From Rhizobium leguminosarum (lineage in GTDB: Bacteria; Pseudomonadota; Alphaproteobacteria; Rhizobiales; Rhizobiaceae), in assembly GCF_001652265.1 (NCBI RefSeq), contig NZ_LWBS01000263.1, positions 1 through 64,000 of the forward strand: 64,000 nt of DNA. Direction: 5' to 3'. The translations under genes were made by a program, and so were the position numbers. Below the pieces are notes generated by a model. The model ran no database searches. It was given only the letters and a program-made list of their open reading frames with translations, and was not told where the DNA came from. Within the stretch, counting starts at the first letter, position 1. Every line of letters begins with the position of its first letter. Of the stretch, positions 44,012 to 53,445 are shown piece after piece.

Positions 44012-44343
44012 CAGACCAGCGCTCCGCCGCCGAACGAGAAGAAGGACAGGAAGAAGCTTGACGCGGCGAAGGCGATCGACAGGCCGAAGACGATCTGGAT
44101 CAAGCGCCGGAAGCCGCCCGAGGTGTCGCCGAAGGCGAGCGTGAGGCCAGTCACGATGATGATGATCACCGCGACGATCTTGGCGACCGGTCCCTCGATC
44201 GACTGCAGGATCTGCTGCAGCGGTTGTTCCCAGGGCATCGACGAGCCCGAAGCGTGGGCCGCAGGCGCGAGCGCCAAAGTGAGGAAGGTGACGGAGGCCG
44301 CCGTCGCGATGTGACGGCGGATACGCATGGCATGGTGGATCAT
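44011..44343 (-). CDS. trbC: TrbC/VirB2-like pilin
   Basis: A 110-residue pilin precursor. Long signal peptide cleaved near AHAS, then two hydrophobic helices (GPVAKIVAVIIIIVTGLTLAF and IVFGLSIAFAASSFFLSF) joined by a short basic loop. TrbC subunits are processed by TraF, cyclised in some systems, and assembled into the conjugative pilus. The traF gene is present at 52134-52679. Coupled to trbB by ATGA overlap. Confidence 0.95.
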   Translation of the reverse strand: MIHHAMRIRRHIATAASVTFLTLALAPAAHASGSSMPWEQPLQQILQSIEGPVAKIVAVIIIIVTGLTLAFGDTSGGFRRLIQIVFGLSIAFAASSFFLSFFSFGGGALV

Positions 44344-45323
44344 GATGGATCTCCTGTGAGGTGCTGGTTGGCGGGGATGACGCGGTAATCGCAGTCGGGG
44401 CCGAGCCCTTCGACGCGAGCTAGTTCGGCGAGCCGGCGCGAGGCGCCGCGGCCGGAGAGCACGGCAACCAGATCGATCGTCTCGGCGATCAGGACGCGCG
44501 GAACGGTGACGACAGCTTCCTGAATGAGCTGCTCGAGGCGGCGCAGCGCGCCGATGGCGGTGCCCGCATGAATGGTGCCGATACCGCCGGGGTGGCCGGT
44601 GCCCCAGGCCTTGAGCAGATCGAGCGCTTCAGCGCCGCGCACCTCGCCGATCGGGATACGATCAGGGCGCAAGCGCAGCGAGGACCGGACGAGATCGGAC
44701 AGCGTGACGACGCCGTCCTTCGTCCGCATGGCAACGAGGTTCGGGGCGGCGCATTGGAGCTCGCGCGTGTCCTCGATCAGCACCACACGATCGGAGGTTT
44801 TTGACACCTCGGCGAGCAGCGCGTTGGCAAGGGTGGTCTTGCCAGTCGAGGTGCCGCCGGCGACCAGGATATTGCGGCGCTCGGCGACCGCGACCCGTAG
44901 CGCATCGGCCTGGTCGGCGGCCATGATGCCGGCCGTGACATAGTCATCGAGCGTGAAAACGGCGACGGCGGGTTTGCGGATCGCGAAAGCTGGAGCGGCG
45001 ACCACCGGCGGCAGCAGCCCCTCGAACCGCTCGCCCGTTTCCGGCAACTCGGCGGAGACGCGTGGGCTGCCTGGATGAACTTCGGCGCCGACGTGGTGCG
45101 CGACGAGGCGAACGATGCGCTCGCCGTCGGCCGGCGACAGCCGTTCACCCGTGTCGGACAACCCCTCCGACAGCCGGTCGATCCAGAGCCGCCCATCGGG
45201 GTTGAGCATCACCTCGACGATCGTGGGATCTTCCAGAAACTGGGCGATCGCCGGCCCAAGGGCCGTGCGCAGCATGCGCGCGCCGCGAAGGATTGCCTCC
45301 GATTTCTGGTGAGTGGCCGCCAT
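44340..45323 (-). CDS. trbB: conjugal transfer ATPase TrbB (VirB11-like)
   Basis: A 327-residue hexameric VirB11-type ATPase. N-terminal domain (1-145), Walker [10 protein letters not shown] (156-164), Asp box [11 protein letters not shown], Walker B/His box [21 protein letters not shown] and GTIHAGT. It drives pilus assembly and DNA transfer at the inner membrane. First gene of the trb operon; the promoter should lie in 45324-45477, shared with the divergent gene at 45478. Confidence 0.97.
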   Translation of the reverse strand: MAATHQKSEAILRGARMLRTALGPAIAQFLEDPTIVEVMLNPDGRLWIDRLSEGLSDTGERLSPADGERIVRLVAHHVGAEVHPGSPRVSAELPETGERFEGLLPPVVAAPAFAIRKPAVAVFTLDDYVTAGIMAADQADALRVAVAERRNILVAGGTSTGKTTLANALLAEVSKTSDRVVLIEDTRELQCAAPNLVAMRTKDGVVTLSDLVRSSLRLRPDRIPIGEVRGAEALDLLKAWGTGHPGGIGTIHAGTAIGALRRLEQLIQEAVVTVPRVLIAETIDLVAVLSGRGASRRLAELARVEGLGPDCDYRVIPANQHLTGDPS

Positions 45324-45477
45324 GTCGTCCCCGTTCTTGTGCGGGCCCGCGAAGTGCGGCCCTGGATCGGGGATGAGTAGAAGAGGCAGAAATTATGGTC
45401 TGACAACAATCATTATGTGGTCGTCGTACTCTAGCGTACAAAGACAGGGAAACGGCGGAACACATGAATACTTCATC

Positions 45478-46347
45478 ATGTCACCGTCATCTTGGAGTAG
45501 GAGGCAGGACAAAACGAAGTTGATTCGTATTGCGCCAGCCTATCGACAACGACATCGGGATGGGCCTTTGAATAGCAGCGCGATCATCGAGGATACGATC
45601 AGCACCCTCGCAAACACCATGAGAATGTATGTCGAAGCGCACATGCGCTTCGGCGATTTGTTCAAGATCGATCCCGAGGAGGCGATCGACAATATCGATC
45701 GCGCCTTCGAGATGAAGCTCGAGGCCTTCCATACGCTCTATGATGTATCGAAGAAGCTCTTTCCCTATTTTGACCATGGGGACACCGCTCTGATCATCAT
45801 GGTTCGAAACGCGATCCATCATCGCGATCACCCGCTGTTTCGAAGCCTTAAGCGACGCCTGCACCTTGATGAAGGCGGAGTGGAACGCTGGCTCGGTGCC
45901 TCCTTTCTGCTGGCGAGCCACCCCACGCTTCATGGTGCTCCGGTCCTGATTTCCCATCACGTGAGAATGGACGATATAGACGCGCGCCTCGATCCTTCAC
46001 GCGCATCGCCATATCTCGACACCTTCGTGGGCGGCACGAAGGCAGCCGATCGGTTGAAGTTGATCGACCATCAGCTTGGGTTTCCAGAGATCCGCAAATT
46101 TCGTTCGCAGCACCGATACCCTGACGACCAGACCTACCTCGACCTCTTGCCAATTTTCGTCTCGGCTGTGTGCAAGGTCTTCAAAGCGATGAAGGTCGCG
46201 GGCATCAGCTTCAAAGGATTCGATGCCAGGACGTACCTGATCCCCTTCACGTCAGAACTCGAGATTGACCTCGGCAGACAGACCTTCAAGCAGTTGCGCC
46301 TGCGTGGCTGGGGGCCGCTCGACCTCATCCCCATTCCCATCGGGTAA
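45478..46347 (+). CDS. unknown protein with HEPN-like RNxxxH motif
   Basis: A protein of about 289 residues on the opposite strand to the whole transfer region. N-terminal half is helical (SAIIEDTISTLANTMRMYVEAHMRF) and contains MVRNAIHHRDHP (Arg110 to His115), matching the R-x4-6-H catalytic pattern of HEPN nucleases that often include the RN pair. The C-terminal part (LIDHQLGFPEIRKF to LIPIPIG) was not recognised. Start is uncertain: ATG 45478, ATG 45415 and TTG 45568 are open and none has a strong ribosome site. Strand and position between traG and trbB mark it as cargo. A role in RNA cleavage or defence is inference. Confidence 0.6.
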   Translation: MSPSSWSRRQDKTKLIRIAPAYRQRHRDGPLNSSAIIEDTISTLANTMRMYVEAHMRFGDLFKIDPEEAIDNIDRAFEMKLEAFHTLYDVSKKLFPYFDHGDTALIIMVRNAIHHRDHPLFRSLKRRLHLDEGGVERWLGASFLLASHPTLHGAPVLISHHVRMDDIDARLDPSRASPYLDTFVGGTKAADRLKLIDHQLGFPEIRKFRSQHRYPDDQTYLDLLPIFVSAVCKVFKAMKVAGISFKGFDARTYLIPFTSELEIDLGRQTFKQLRLRGWGPLDLIPIPIG

Positions 46348-46525
46348 GAATTGGGTGTGCTCGAATATACCTTATCGGTATGCGGATAGTGTCTCGAACG
46401 CGCGCCTTCCAAAGCGGACCAGTCCGAGTCGCTTGGAGGGAGATAGTGCTAGCTGTTGCCAGACGCTGCCGTTTGCTGTGGAGGTCGGACCGCACCAAGG
46501 TCTCAATATCTGACGAAGCAATCTA

Positions 46526-46963
46526 TCAATCGACGGCGTCACGCGCCGGCTCGATATCCTCCGAAATTTCCTGCCTGAGCTTGGGTCCATTCGCGAGCCT
46601 GCGCCCAAGCGCGGCGACAAAGGCCTCGTAGCGCTCGCCTGCCTTGGCCCGCGCCGCCTGCGCGGCGGGCTCGGGAAGCGCCGGCGTCGTCGTCAGCCAG
46701 AAGCGGACGAAGATGGCCAGCGTCTCGACGGAGATACCGACATCGCGCTCCATGCGGGTCATGCGCCGGTCGAGCTGGTCGAGGCGCTTGGTGATCGCCG
46801 CCTCCTGACGCTCGGCCGCGTCGGGCGACAGGAAGGATGCAATGCCGGCCTCTGCGATCAGCGACAGAGAGTGACCGCGCCTCGCGGCGTGCGCAGAGAG
46901 AGCCTTCATGACGTCGGGCTCGAGATAGACGGAGAGCCGCTGCTTCTTCGGTGATTTCGTCAT
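46526..46963 (-). CDS. CopG/ribbon-helix-helix family protein
   Basis: A 145-residue protein. The N-terminal RHH fold is visible in KKQRLSVYLEPDVMKALSAHAARRGHSLSLIAEAGI (about 6-45), followed by a coiled-coil segment (ITKRLDQLDRRMTRMERD) and a C-terminal helix region. It lies 10 bp after traG and is standard there in rhizobial ICEs. Likely a DNA-binding auxiliary of the relaxosome or a regulator of traG. Confidence 0.88.
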   Translation of the reverse strand: MTKSPKKQRLSVYLEPDVMKALSAHAARRGHSLSLIAEAGIASFLSPDAAERQEAAITKRLDQLDRRMTRMERDVGISVETLAIFVRFWLTTTPALPEPAAQAARAKAGERYEAFVAALGRRLANGPKLRQEISEDIEPARDAVD

Positions 46964-46973
46964 CGATGGCCTC

Positions 46974-48959
46974 CTACAGCTCGATGCCGTCGTCAGGATC
47001 GAGCGAAGCCTGGCGCGCGACCTGCCGCATGTTCTGGTTCATCCGGCTGAGGCGCGCGGCGTCGTCATCGGCGTCGTCCACCGGGTCGATCTCGAACTCA
47101 TTCTCGATCGGCGCCACCTTGGCGATCGGCTGCACGCGGCTCAGCTCGGGCTGGCGGCGGCGCTCGGAATCCGTCGTGTCCTCCTCATCTGGATTGGGCC
47201 CCGCCGCGGATGCCAGGATCTCCAGAGAAGGCGGCAACGCCAACTTGCTCCAGTCATCGGACGAGACCCCTTGGGGCTTGATGATCGCAGGCGGCGGCAG
47301 CACCCGTTCCTGAAACCGGAAATCCTCGTAATAACGCGCCTTCTTCGCGCGGATCGGCGGCGTGCCCGCGACCATAACGATCTCGTCGGACGGCGGGAGC
47401 TGCATGATCTCGCCGGGGGTGAGCAGCTGCCGGGCCGTTTCCGACCGCGACACCATCATGTGGCCGAGCCAGGGCGAAAGCCGGTGGCCGGCATAGTTCT
47501 TCATCGCCCGCATCTCGGTTGCGGTGCCGAGCGCGTCCGATACGCGCTTGGCCGTCCGCTCGTCGTTGGTCGCGAAGCTGACGCGGACATGGCAGTTGTC
47601 GAGGATCGAGTTGTTCGGCCCGTAGGCCTTTTCGATCTGGTTGAGCGACTGGGCGATCAGGAAGCTCTTAAGGCCGTAGCCCGCCATGAAGGCGAGCGCG
47701 GACTCGAAGAAATCGAGCCGTCCCAAAGCCGGGAATTCGTCCAGCATGAGGAGCAGCCGGTGCCGGCCGCCCTTCGCCTGTAGGTCCTCGGTGAGACGGC
47801 GGCCGACCTGATTGAGGATCAGGCGGATCAGCGGCTTGGTCCGGTTGATGTCCGAGGGCGGCACCACGAGGTAAAGCGTGGACGGCCGCTTGCCGCCGAC
47901 GATATCGGCGATGCGCCAGTCGCAGCGCCGCGTCACCTCGGCGACCACGGGATCGCGGTAGAGGCCAAGGAACGACATGGCGGTCGAGAGCACGCCAGAC
48001 CGCTCGTTGTCCGATTTGTTCAGCAGCTCTCGCGCTGCGCTGGCGATGACGGGATGCGGACCGGCCTCGCCGAGATGCGCGGTCTTCATCATTGCCGCCA
48101 ACGTTGATTCGATCGGCCGCTTTGGATCGGAGAGGAACGCGGCGACGCCGGCGAGCGTCTTGTCGGCCTCGGCATAGAGGACATGGAGGATCGCGCCGAC
48201 CAGCAGCGCGTGACTGGTCTTCTCCCAGTGATTACGCTTTTCCAGCGATCCTTCCGGATCAACCAGAATGTCGGCGATGTTCTGAACGTCGCGGACCTCC
48301 CACTCGCCACGGCGCACCTCGAGCAGGGGATTGTAGGCGGCCGACTTCGGATGGGTCGGATCGAATAGGAGCACGCGGCCATGCCGTGATCGGAAGCCTG
48401 CCGTCAGCGTCCAGTTCTCGCCCTTGATGTCATGGACGATCGCCGAGCCTGGCCAGGTCAGCAGCGAGGGCACGACGAGGCCGACGCCCTTGCCGGAGCG
48501 GGTCGGCGCGAAGCACAGCACATGCTCCGGACCGTCATGGCGCAGATAGTCGCGAGCAAGCTTGCCGAGCACCACGCCATCGGGACCGAGCAGGCCGGCG
48601 GCCTTCACCTCGTCATCCCGCGCCCAGCGCGCCGAGCCATAGGTCTCGACGTTCTTCGCCTCGCGCGCCCGCCAGACGGACATGCCGATCGCCACCGCGA
48701 TCGAGATGAAGCCGCCGGACGCCGCGATATAGGCGCCCTCGACGAAGATCGGCGGCGCATAGGCATCGTAGAAGTACCACCACCAGAAGAAGGCCGGCGG
48801 ATAATAGATCGGCCAGCCGGCAAGCTCGAACCAAGGCGGACCAAGCTGGGGCTGGAAGCCGAGCCGATAGGCCGTCCACTCTGTCGCCGCCCAGGTCGTG
48901 AAGAGCACGATCAGGAAGACGGTGAGGATCTGGCCCCAGAGGATTTTGGTCGCCGACAT
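46974..48959 (-). CDS. traG: type IV secretion coupling protein TraG (VirD4-like)
   Basis: A 661-residue DNA-pumping ATPase that links the relaxosome to the Trb channel. Two N-terminal membrane helices (about 8-28 and 75-96), Walker A APTRSGKGVG (151-160), Walker B LLLMLDEFPALG, and TraG/VirD4 motifs FLIAQSLNQIE and ILDNCHVRVSFATND. The C-terminal acidic tail (PDEEDTTDSE) is typical. ATG at 48959 starts the conserved MSATKILWG; the longer frame is not conserved. Confidence 0.96.
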   Translation of the reverse strand: MSATKILWGQILTVFLIVLFTTWAATEWTAYRLGFQPQLGPPWFELAGWPIYYPPAFFWWWYFYDAYAPPIFVEGAYIAASGGFISIAVAIGMSVWRAREAKNVETYGSARWARDDEVKAAGLLGPDGVVLGKLARDYLRHDGPEHVLCFAPTRSGKGVGLVVPSLLTWPGSAIVHDIKGENWTLTAGFRSRHGRVLLFDPTHPKSAAYNPLLEVRRGEWEVRDVQNIADILVDPEGSLEKRNHWEKTSHALLVGAILHVLYAEADKTLAGVAAFLSDPKRPIESTLAAMMKTAHLGEAGPHPVIASAARELLNKSDNERSGVLSTAMSFLGLYRDPVVAEVTRRCDWRIADIVGGKRPSTLYLVVPPSDINRTKPLIRLILNQVGRRLTEDLQAKGGRHRLLLMLDEFPALGRLDFFESALAFMAGYGLKSFLIAQSLNQIEKAYGPNNSILDNCHVRVSFATNDERTAKRVSDALGTATEMRAMKNYAGHRLSPWLGHMMVSRSETARQLLTPGEIMQLPPSDEIVMVAGTPPIRAKKARYYEDFRFQERVLPPPAIIKPQGVSSDDWSKLALPPSLEILASAAGPNPDEEDTTDSERRRQPELSRVQPIAKVAPIENEFEIDPVDDADDDAARLSRMNQNMRQVARQASLDPDDGIEL

Positions 48960-48984
48960 GGCGGGGTCCTTTCTTGATTGCGGG

Positions 48985-50724
48985 CTACAGGCCGAGGCCG
49001 CGCTTGCGGCCAAAACTCCAGTCGACCCCGCCATCGCCGCGGGCGACGCCGGAGACCTGCTGGCCAAGGTGCTTTTCGAGAGACGGCGACCAGGGCACGA
49101 GCTGGAAGCCGAGGCCGTCGTCGATCATGGCGAAGCGGCCCGATGCGAGAGAGATGCGCTGCCGATAGGCGCCGGCGACATATTCGCCGGTCCCGGCCTT
49201 GGCGAACGGGCGCCCGGTCTCGGCCGCGAGCTTCGCACCGACCGCTTCGATCTCGCGCTGACGCAGCGTGTCGATGAGGTTGCGGGAGAAGATGACGCTG
49301 CGGCCGTGGCGTTCGGCCAAGCGCTGCTCGATCAGATGTTCAGCGCGGCGGTCCATCGCGTCCCGCACCTTGGCACCGAACCCGCCACTGCCTAGCGCTA
49401 CCGGCTCGCGGGCGATCGCCTGCCGGTCGAGCCAGGTCGCGCCGGTCGCAGTGACCTGGGCGGAGACGTCGAGATCTGAGCGGACGGCAAGCGCGACGCG
49501 CCGCTGCCCCCGCGCATCGTCGAACCTGCGCAGCTCCACGATCGAACCCGGCCCGCTGTCGCCGGCGGCCTCAAGGTCAGGCAGCTTGATGTGATGGGTG
49601 CGGCCGTCGACCCCGTCGACAACGGCATAAGCGGTGCCCTTGAGTTCGTCGTCGAGGCCTCGCGTCACCAGACGGCCGACGACGGGATCGTTCAGGCTTT
49701 CGCCGGCGAGGACATAGCTTGCCGCGCCGCGCTCGATGCCGCGGTCGGTCAGCGCGCGATGCATGCGCTTGATGATGTCGCCGCGTTCGCCGAGCTCGCG
49801 CAGGGTCGCCTCGGCCTTCTCCGAAATTGTCCATTGGCCGGGACCGATCTCGTCGGCGAGGCCAAGGCCTTCGAGCTTGCGGAGCCGCCCGACCTTCAGG
49901 GCGTGGAATTCATCCGGCTGCCGGTCGGAATGCGGGGCGAGATCGACGACGCCGGTCCTGTAGGCGTCGCGCGCGAGCTGACGATCGAGATTGGTCCAGC
50001 GCTCGGACTCGACCTGGCGCTCAATGGTGCGACGGATTTCCTGATCGGTGCGCGGCCCCAGCTCCTGCGTGATGAGATCGCGCGCGCGGTCGCGCATGCC
50101 CTCCTTGATGTAGTCGCGCGAGATCACGAGGTTCTCGCCCTCGTCGCGGACACCGCGCATGATCAGATGGACATGGGGATGCTCGGTATTCCAGTGATCG
50201 ACGGCGACCCAGTCGAGCCTCGTGCCGAGATCCTTCTCCATCTGTCCGACCAGCTCACGGGTGAAGCCCTTGAGGTCCGCCATCTCCACCGCGTCGTCGG
50301 GTGACACGATGAAACGGAAATGATGCCGGTCATCCTCGCACCGCTCCGCGAACGCCTTGGGATCGGCGTCATCCCCGCCGGGACCGAACAGCCGGGCCTT
50401 CTCTCCATCCCGGGTCACGCCTTCGCGGCGGAGATAATTGAGATGGGTGCCGAGCGGTGCGTTGCGCCCGCCCTGGCGCACGACGCGGGCTTTGACGACG
50501 GCGCCGCGCGAGCGGGCGGTCAGCAGCCGGTTGGCCTGCACCGCCGCGCGCTGGCCGCGACCAAAACGCGAGCGGTTGCCGGGACCGATTCTTCCTTGCC
50601 GGGATACCGCACCGCCGGCCTTCTGCGCGGCGGCAAGCGCCTGCGCGATGAAGGGCCGGGCCTGCTGGGCACGCGTCGAGCGGATGCGGCCTGGCCGGAT
50701 ACGGAAATCGTCCTCGGCACTCAT
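48985..50724 (-). CDS. relaxase (DUF3363/VirD2-like)
   Basis: A protein of about 579 residues that would nick oriT and lead the strand into the recipient. The N-terminal relaxase domain has HLNYLRREG (about 94-102), RHHFRFIVSP (133-142) and the metal-binding HPHVHLIMRG (HxH type, 182-186). The C-terminal DUF3363 region spans about 270-579. Start may be ATG 50724, 50730 or 50742. It is the relaxase type called RlxS in Mesorhizobium ICEs. Upstream lies a non-coding stretch with nested inverted repeats. Confidence 0.92.
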   Translation of the reverse strand: MSAEDDFRIRPGRIRSTRAQQARPFIAQALAAAQKAGGAVSRQGRIGPGNRSRFGRGQRAAVQANRLLTARSRGAVVKARVVRQGGRNAPLGTHLNYLRREGVTRDGEKARLFGPGGDDADPKAFAERCEDDRHHFRFIVSPDDAVEMADLKGFTRELVGQMEKDLGTRLDWVAVDHWNTEHPHVHLIMRGVRDEGENLVISRDYIKEGMRDRARDLITQELGPRTDQEIRRTIERQVESERWTNLDRQLARDAYRTGVVDLAPHSDRQPDEFHALKVGRLRKLEGLGLADEIGPGQWTISEKAEATLRELGERGDIIKRMHRALTDRGIERGAASYVLAGESLNDPVVGRLVTRGLDDELKGTAYAVVDGVDGRTHHIKLPDLEAAGDSGPGSIVELRRFDDARGQRRVALAVRSDLDVSAQVTATGATWLDRQAIAREPVALGSGGFGAKVRDAMDRRAEHLIEQRLAERHGRSVIFSRNLIDTLRQREIEAVGAKLAAETGRPFAKAGTGEYVAGAYRQRISLASGRFAMIDDGLGFQLVPWSPSLEKHLGQQVSGVARGDGGVDWSFGRKRGLGL

Positions 50725-50838
50725 GGGCATGGCCCCGCACATCGCGCGAAGCCGAGGAAATCATTGAGAAAGCGCCGCGCGCGCAGGCTGCGCCGATCAG
50801 GCGCACCTCGCGCAAACGCGCCATAACCCCTTGAAAAA

Positions 50839-50896
50839 CCACAACCGCACAAGGCCGCACATCGCGGCCCTTTATCCTGCCATCGTACGGTTGTGG
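50839..50896. other. candidate oriT: nested inverted repeats upstream of the relaxase
   Basis: Outer arms CCACAACCG (50839-50847) and CGGTTGTGG (50888-50896) are perfect; inside, GGCCGC (50853-50858) and GCGGCC (50864-50869) form a second hairpin. A 12-bp sequence CCGCACATCGCG occurs here (50855-50866) and again at 50735-50746 by the relaxase start. The roughly 240-bp gap between lytic transglycosylase and relaxase genes is the only sizeable non-coding spot in this operon, as expected of an oriT. The nick site cannot be placed. Confidence 0.5.
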
Positions 50897-50968
50897 TGCC
50901 TGCTCTTCCCACCCCTGACGCCCATTCCACGCCAGAGCCCGACAATGCCGCAGATAGTGCGAAACGCA

Positions 50969-51733
50969 TCATCGCGGCCCCGCACTGTCGTTTCGCGCCA
51001 CGAACAGGCCATCCGATCGCGGTGCAGCCGGCGCCGGATCGCGCGCGGTCTCCGGCGAAGATGATGCAGCGGGGTCGCCGTCGGCCTGCCGCCGATCCGC
51101 ACGCGGCCTGCTGTCAACCTGAATGATGAAGAGCGGCGCACGGGTCCAGGCGAGCGGGTCGGCGATCGCTACCGTGACGGGGGCAGCAAGCTCGCCGCCG
51201 CCGATGATTGGGACGAGAGCGGCGACATAGGCGCGCGTCTCGGCCGGCAATGGGCGACCGATGGCGCGATATTCCTCATAGCGCCCGGGACCGGCATTGT
51301 AGGCCGCCAAGAACCCGGGCGAGCCGTAGCGATCGTGCATCTCGCGCAGATACGCTGCGCCCGCCATGATGTTGTCGCGCGGGTCATAAGGATCGTTGCC
51401 GAGACCATATCGGGCGCGCAAATCTGTCCAGGTCGCGGGCATGATCTGCATCAGGCCCATTGCGCCCTTGGGCGAGATAGCGCGCACATCAGCGCGGCTT
51501 TCGACGCGCATGACCGCTCGAATCCAACCCTCCGGAATGCCGAACCGGCGCGCTGCGTCCGCGATATGACCGGCATAGGGATCGCTGGGAGATGGGCGCT
51601 GCAGCGGCGCGTCCTGTGCGACGGCCGGGACCGCCGGCGGCAGGGCGGCAAGCAGGCCGGAAAGGAGGAGGAAGGCTGTGCGTCGGACGGTGGGAAACCG
51701 TCCGACGACAGCGCGATGGCGGCGGGCCGGCAT
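50969..51733 (-). CDS. exported lytic transglycosylase (SLT family)
   Basis: A 254-residue enzyme that locally opens peptidoglycan for the conjugation channel (VirB1-like role). Signal peptide ending about AVAQD; SLT domain with catalytic Glu78 (MRVESRADV), GLMQIMPATW and AYNAGPGRYEEY. The C-terminal extension is Pro/Asp/Ser-rich. It lies between DUF736 and the relaxase in the order typical of rhizobial ICEs. Confidence 0.93.
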   Translation of the reverse strand: MPARRHRAVVGRFPTVRRTAFLLLSGLLAALPPAVPAVAQDAPLQRPSPSDPYAGHIADAARRFGIPEGWIRAVMRVESRADVRAISPKGAMGLMQIMPATWTDLRARYGLGNDPYDPRDNIMAGAAYLREMHDRYGSPGFLAAYNAGPGRYEEYRAIGRPLPAETRAYVAALVPIIGGGELAAPVTVAIADPLAWTRAPLFIIQVDSRPRADRRQADGDPAASSSPETARDPAPAAPRSDGLFVARNDSAGPR

Positions 51734-51736
51734 TGC

Positions 51737-52087
51737 TCAGTCCCGCTCGCTGCGCTTGGGCGGGCGGTTCCAGTGAAGGCCCCAGGCGGATTTGTCGTCG
51801 GCCGACTGGAACAGATTGGCGCGGATCGGCTGGCTGAAGGTCGGATCGTCGAGCTGCAGCGAGACGTAGTCGCCGACCTTCTCGCCGGTGCGCTTCCAGC
51901 CAGCGCCGATCTCGGCGCCGGGTTCGTTGTTCATCCCGTCGAAGACGTGCACGCGGTAATCCGGCGCATTCTCCGAGTCGGACGGCTCGGCCGGAATGAT
52001 GATGATGATGTCCTGGTGCAGCAGGAGCGTCTGCAAATGGCCGATGAAGCCGTTATCGTCGCGTGTGAATTGACCGATCAGGGACAT
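51737..52087 (-). CDS. DUF736 family protein (first copy)
   Basis: A 116-residue protein of the DUF736 family: MSLIGQFTRDDNGFIGHLQTL at the start and GWKRTGEKVGDYVSLQLDDPTFSQP-type C-terminus with NRPP. It is small and beta-rich; the function is unknown but it is almost always near traF and the relaxase on alphaproteobacterial mobile elements. The stop is three bases before the lytic transglycosylase start. A paralogue lies at 57296-57622. Confidence 0.92.
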   Translation of the reverse strand: MSLIGQFTRDDNGFIGHLQTLLLHQDIIIIIPAEPSDSENAPDYRVHVFDGMNNEPGAEIGAGWKRTGEKVGDYVSLQLDDPTFSQPIRANLFQSADDKSAWGLHWNRPPKRSERD

Positions 52088-52133
52088 GCATTACCTCCGT
52101 GGATATGCGGTGGGGTTGGGAATGGGCACTCCG

Positions 52134-52679
52134 TCACCGCGTCGGCGCGCGCCAGACGAAGCGGCCATCGCCGTCCTCGTCGGTGTAGAGAGGGGTGGCT
52201 CGGCCGATCACGGCGGAGGCGGGAAGCGGGCCGAAGTAACGGCCGTCGAGGCTGTCGCGAACCTGCCAGTTCATCAGGAACAGCTCGCCCTCGGCGACGA
52301 CGCGGCAGCCCTGCCAGATGGGCAGCGGATTGCCGCGACGATCGCGGTCCAGCGCATCTCCCATCGGCACAGCGTCGACGGTGATCGCGAGGCCGGTCCT
52401 GCAAACCCGCTGGCCGGGCAGCGCCACGACGCGCTTCATCAGCGGAACGCCGCGCGGGAGATAGCCGCGCTCGGCGAGGAAGCTCGCGAGCGGCTCGGGC
52501 GCGCGCACGGCGACCAGATCGGTGACGTCCGGGGACCGGTCCGGCTCAATGGCATAGAGCCCGACCGGCGTGCTGGCCGACGCGTTCCAGATCAGCTTCG
52601 GTGCGAAGGAGACGAGCGACAGGACGCCGAGCAGCGATACGGCGGCGGTCGTGGTGACGGCGTAGCCGAACCGGGTCAT
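52134..52679 (-). CDS. traF: conjugative signal peptidase TraF (S26 family)
   Basis: A 181-residue membrane-bound peptidase that matures the TrbC pilin. N-terminal membrane helix (about 8-26), nucleophile Ser36 in ASTPVGLY, general base Lys82 in LMKRVVALPG, and the C-terminal SLDGRYFGPLP motif of S26 peptidases. It is coupled to DUF2840 by ATGA overlap. Confidence 0.95.
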   Translation of the reverse strand: MTRFGYAVTTTAAVSLLGVLSLVSFAPKLIWNASASTPVGLYAIEPDRSPDVTDLVAVRAPEPLASFLAERGYLPRGVPLMKRVVALPGQRVCRTGLAITVDAVPMGDALDRDRRGNPLPIWQGCRVVAEGELFLMNWQVRDSLDGRYFGPLPASAVIGRATPLYTDEDGDGRFVWRAPTR

Positions 52680-53194
52680 GCGCCGATCCTCCGCGCCAGG
52701 AGGAAGGCGCGATGGCGCTGCAGCGTGTAGGCGCGGGGCGTCTCGCCGACGGTCAGACGGTTGTGAACGTGCCGCCAGTGATCGGGCGCGACGTCGATGG
52801 GATCGATGCCGATCGCCTCGATCGCGTCGATGAGCTGGAGCATGTGCTCCACCTTCGGCCAGCCATCAACGCGCAGCAGGACGTCGCCGCCAGGCGTCAC
52901 GGTCGGGATCGTCTGGCAGGCTTCGTCGGCACCGACCGCGCGTAGGATGTCGAGGCGGGAGAGCACGGTGCCATGCTCGTTCGCGGCCCAGCGCACCAGC
53001 GCGAAGGTCGTGCCGGGAGGGAAGAAGAGGATGCGGCGGCGACGGTCGAGGACCTGTTCGCGCACCTCGCGGCCGAAGCGGATCCAGTGCTCGATCTGCT
53101 TCTCGATCCAGACGAGTTCGACCTGGGTGAGATCTTCCGGCGGCGTGTGAAGGGCGCGGCCGGCGCGCGCGGATGCGGCGGCAAGGCCGGTCAT
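52676..53194 (-). CDS. DUF2840 domain protein
   Basis: A 172-residue protein with VELVWIEKQIEHWIRFG and RRRRILFFPPGTTFALVRWAANEHGT, the pattern of DUF2840, found between parA and traF in rhizobial ICEs. Function unknown. The ATG at 53194 overlaps the stop of the RHH gene; the longer open frame reads through it out of phase. Confidence 0.9.
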   Translation of the reverse strand: MTGLAAASARAGRALHTPPEDLTQVELVWIEKQIEHWIRFGREVREQVLDRRRRILFFPPGTTFALVRWAANEHGTVLSRLDILRAVGADEACQTIPTVTPGGDVLLRVDGWPKVEHMLQLIDAIEAIGIDPIDVAPDHWRHVHNRLTVGETPRAYTLQRHRAFLLARRIGA

Positions 53195-53445
53195 CGGTCG
53201 TCTCCTTGGGATGGTGGGAATTCGCACTCGAACAGCGCGCGGAGCATGTCGGCGACGGTCTGGCCGCGTTGGAAGGCCGCGATCTTGATCCGGCCGCGCA
53301 TGTCGGCGGTGACGTCGATGGTCAGCCTGGCGGTGAAGTCGGCGGCGGCATCCGCGGGCGGCGACGGACGGTCTGGCGCTTTGACCCAGCTTTCCGGATC
53401 GGCCGGGCGGGCCGCGAAGCTGCGTTTCGGGGACCGCTCGCTCAT
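53191..53445 (-). CDS. small ribbon-helix-helix protein after parA
   Basis: An 84-residue protein. The C-terminal part (FTARLTIDVTADMRGRIKIAAFQRGQTVADMLRALFE) is a ribbon-helix-helix fold, as in ParB-type partners or repressors coded next to parA. It could bind a partition site and act with ParA. It overlaps parA and DUF2840 by four bases each. Confidence 0.85.
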   Translation of the reverse strand: MSERSPKRSFAARPADPESWVKAPDRPSPPADAAADFTARLTIDVTADMRGRIKIAAFQRGQTVADMLRALFECEFPPSQGDDR

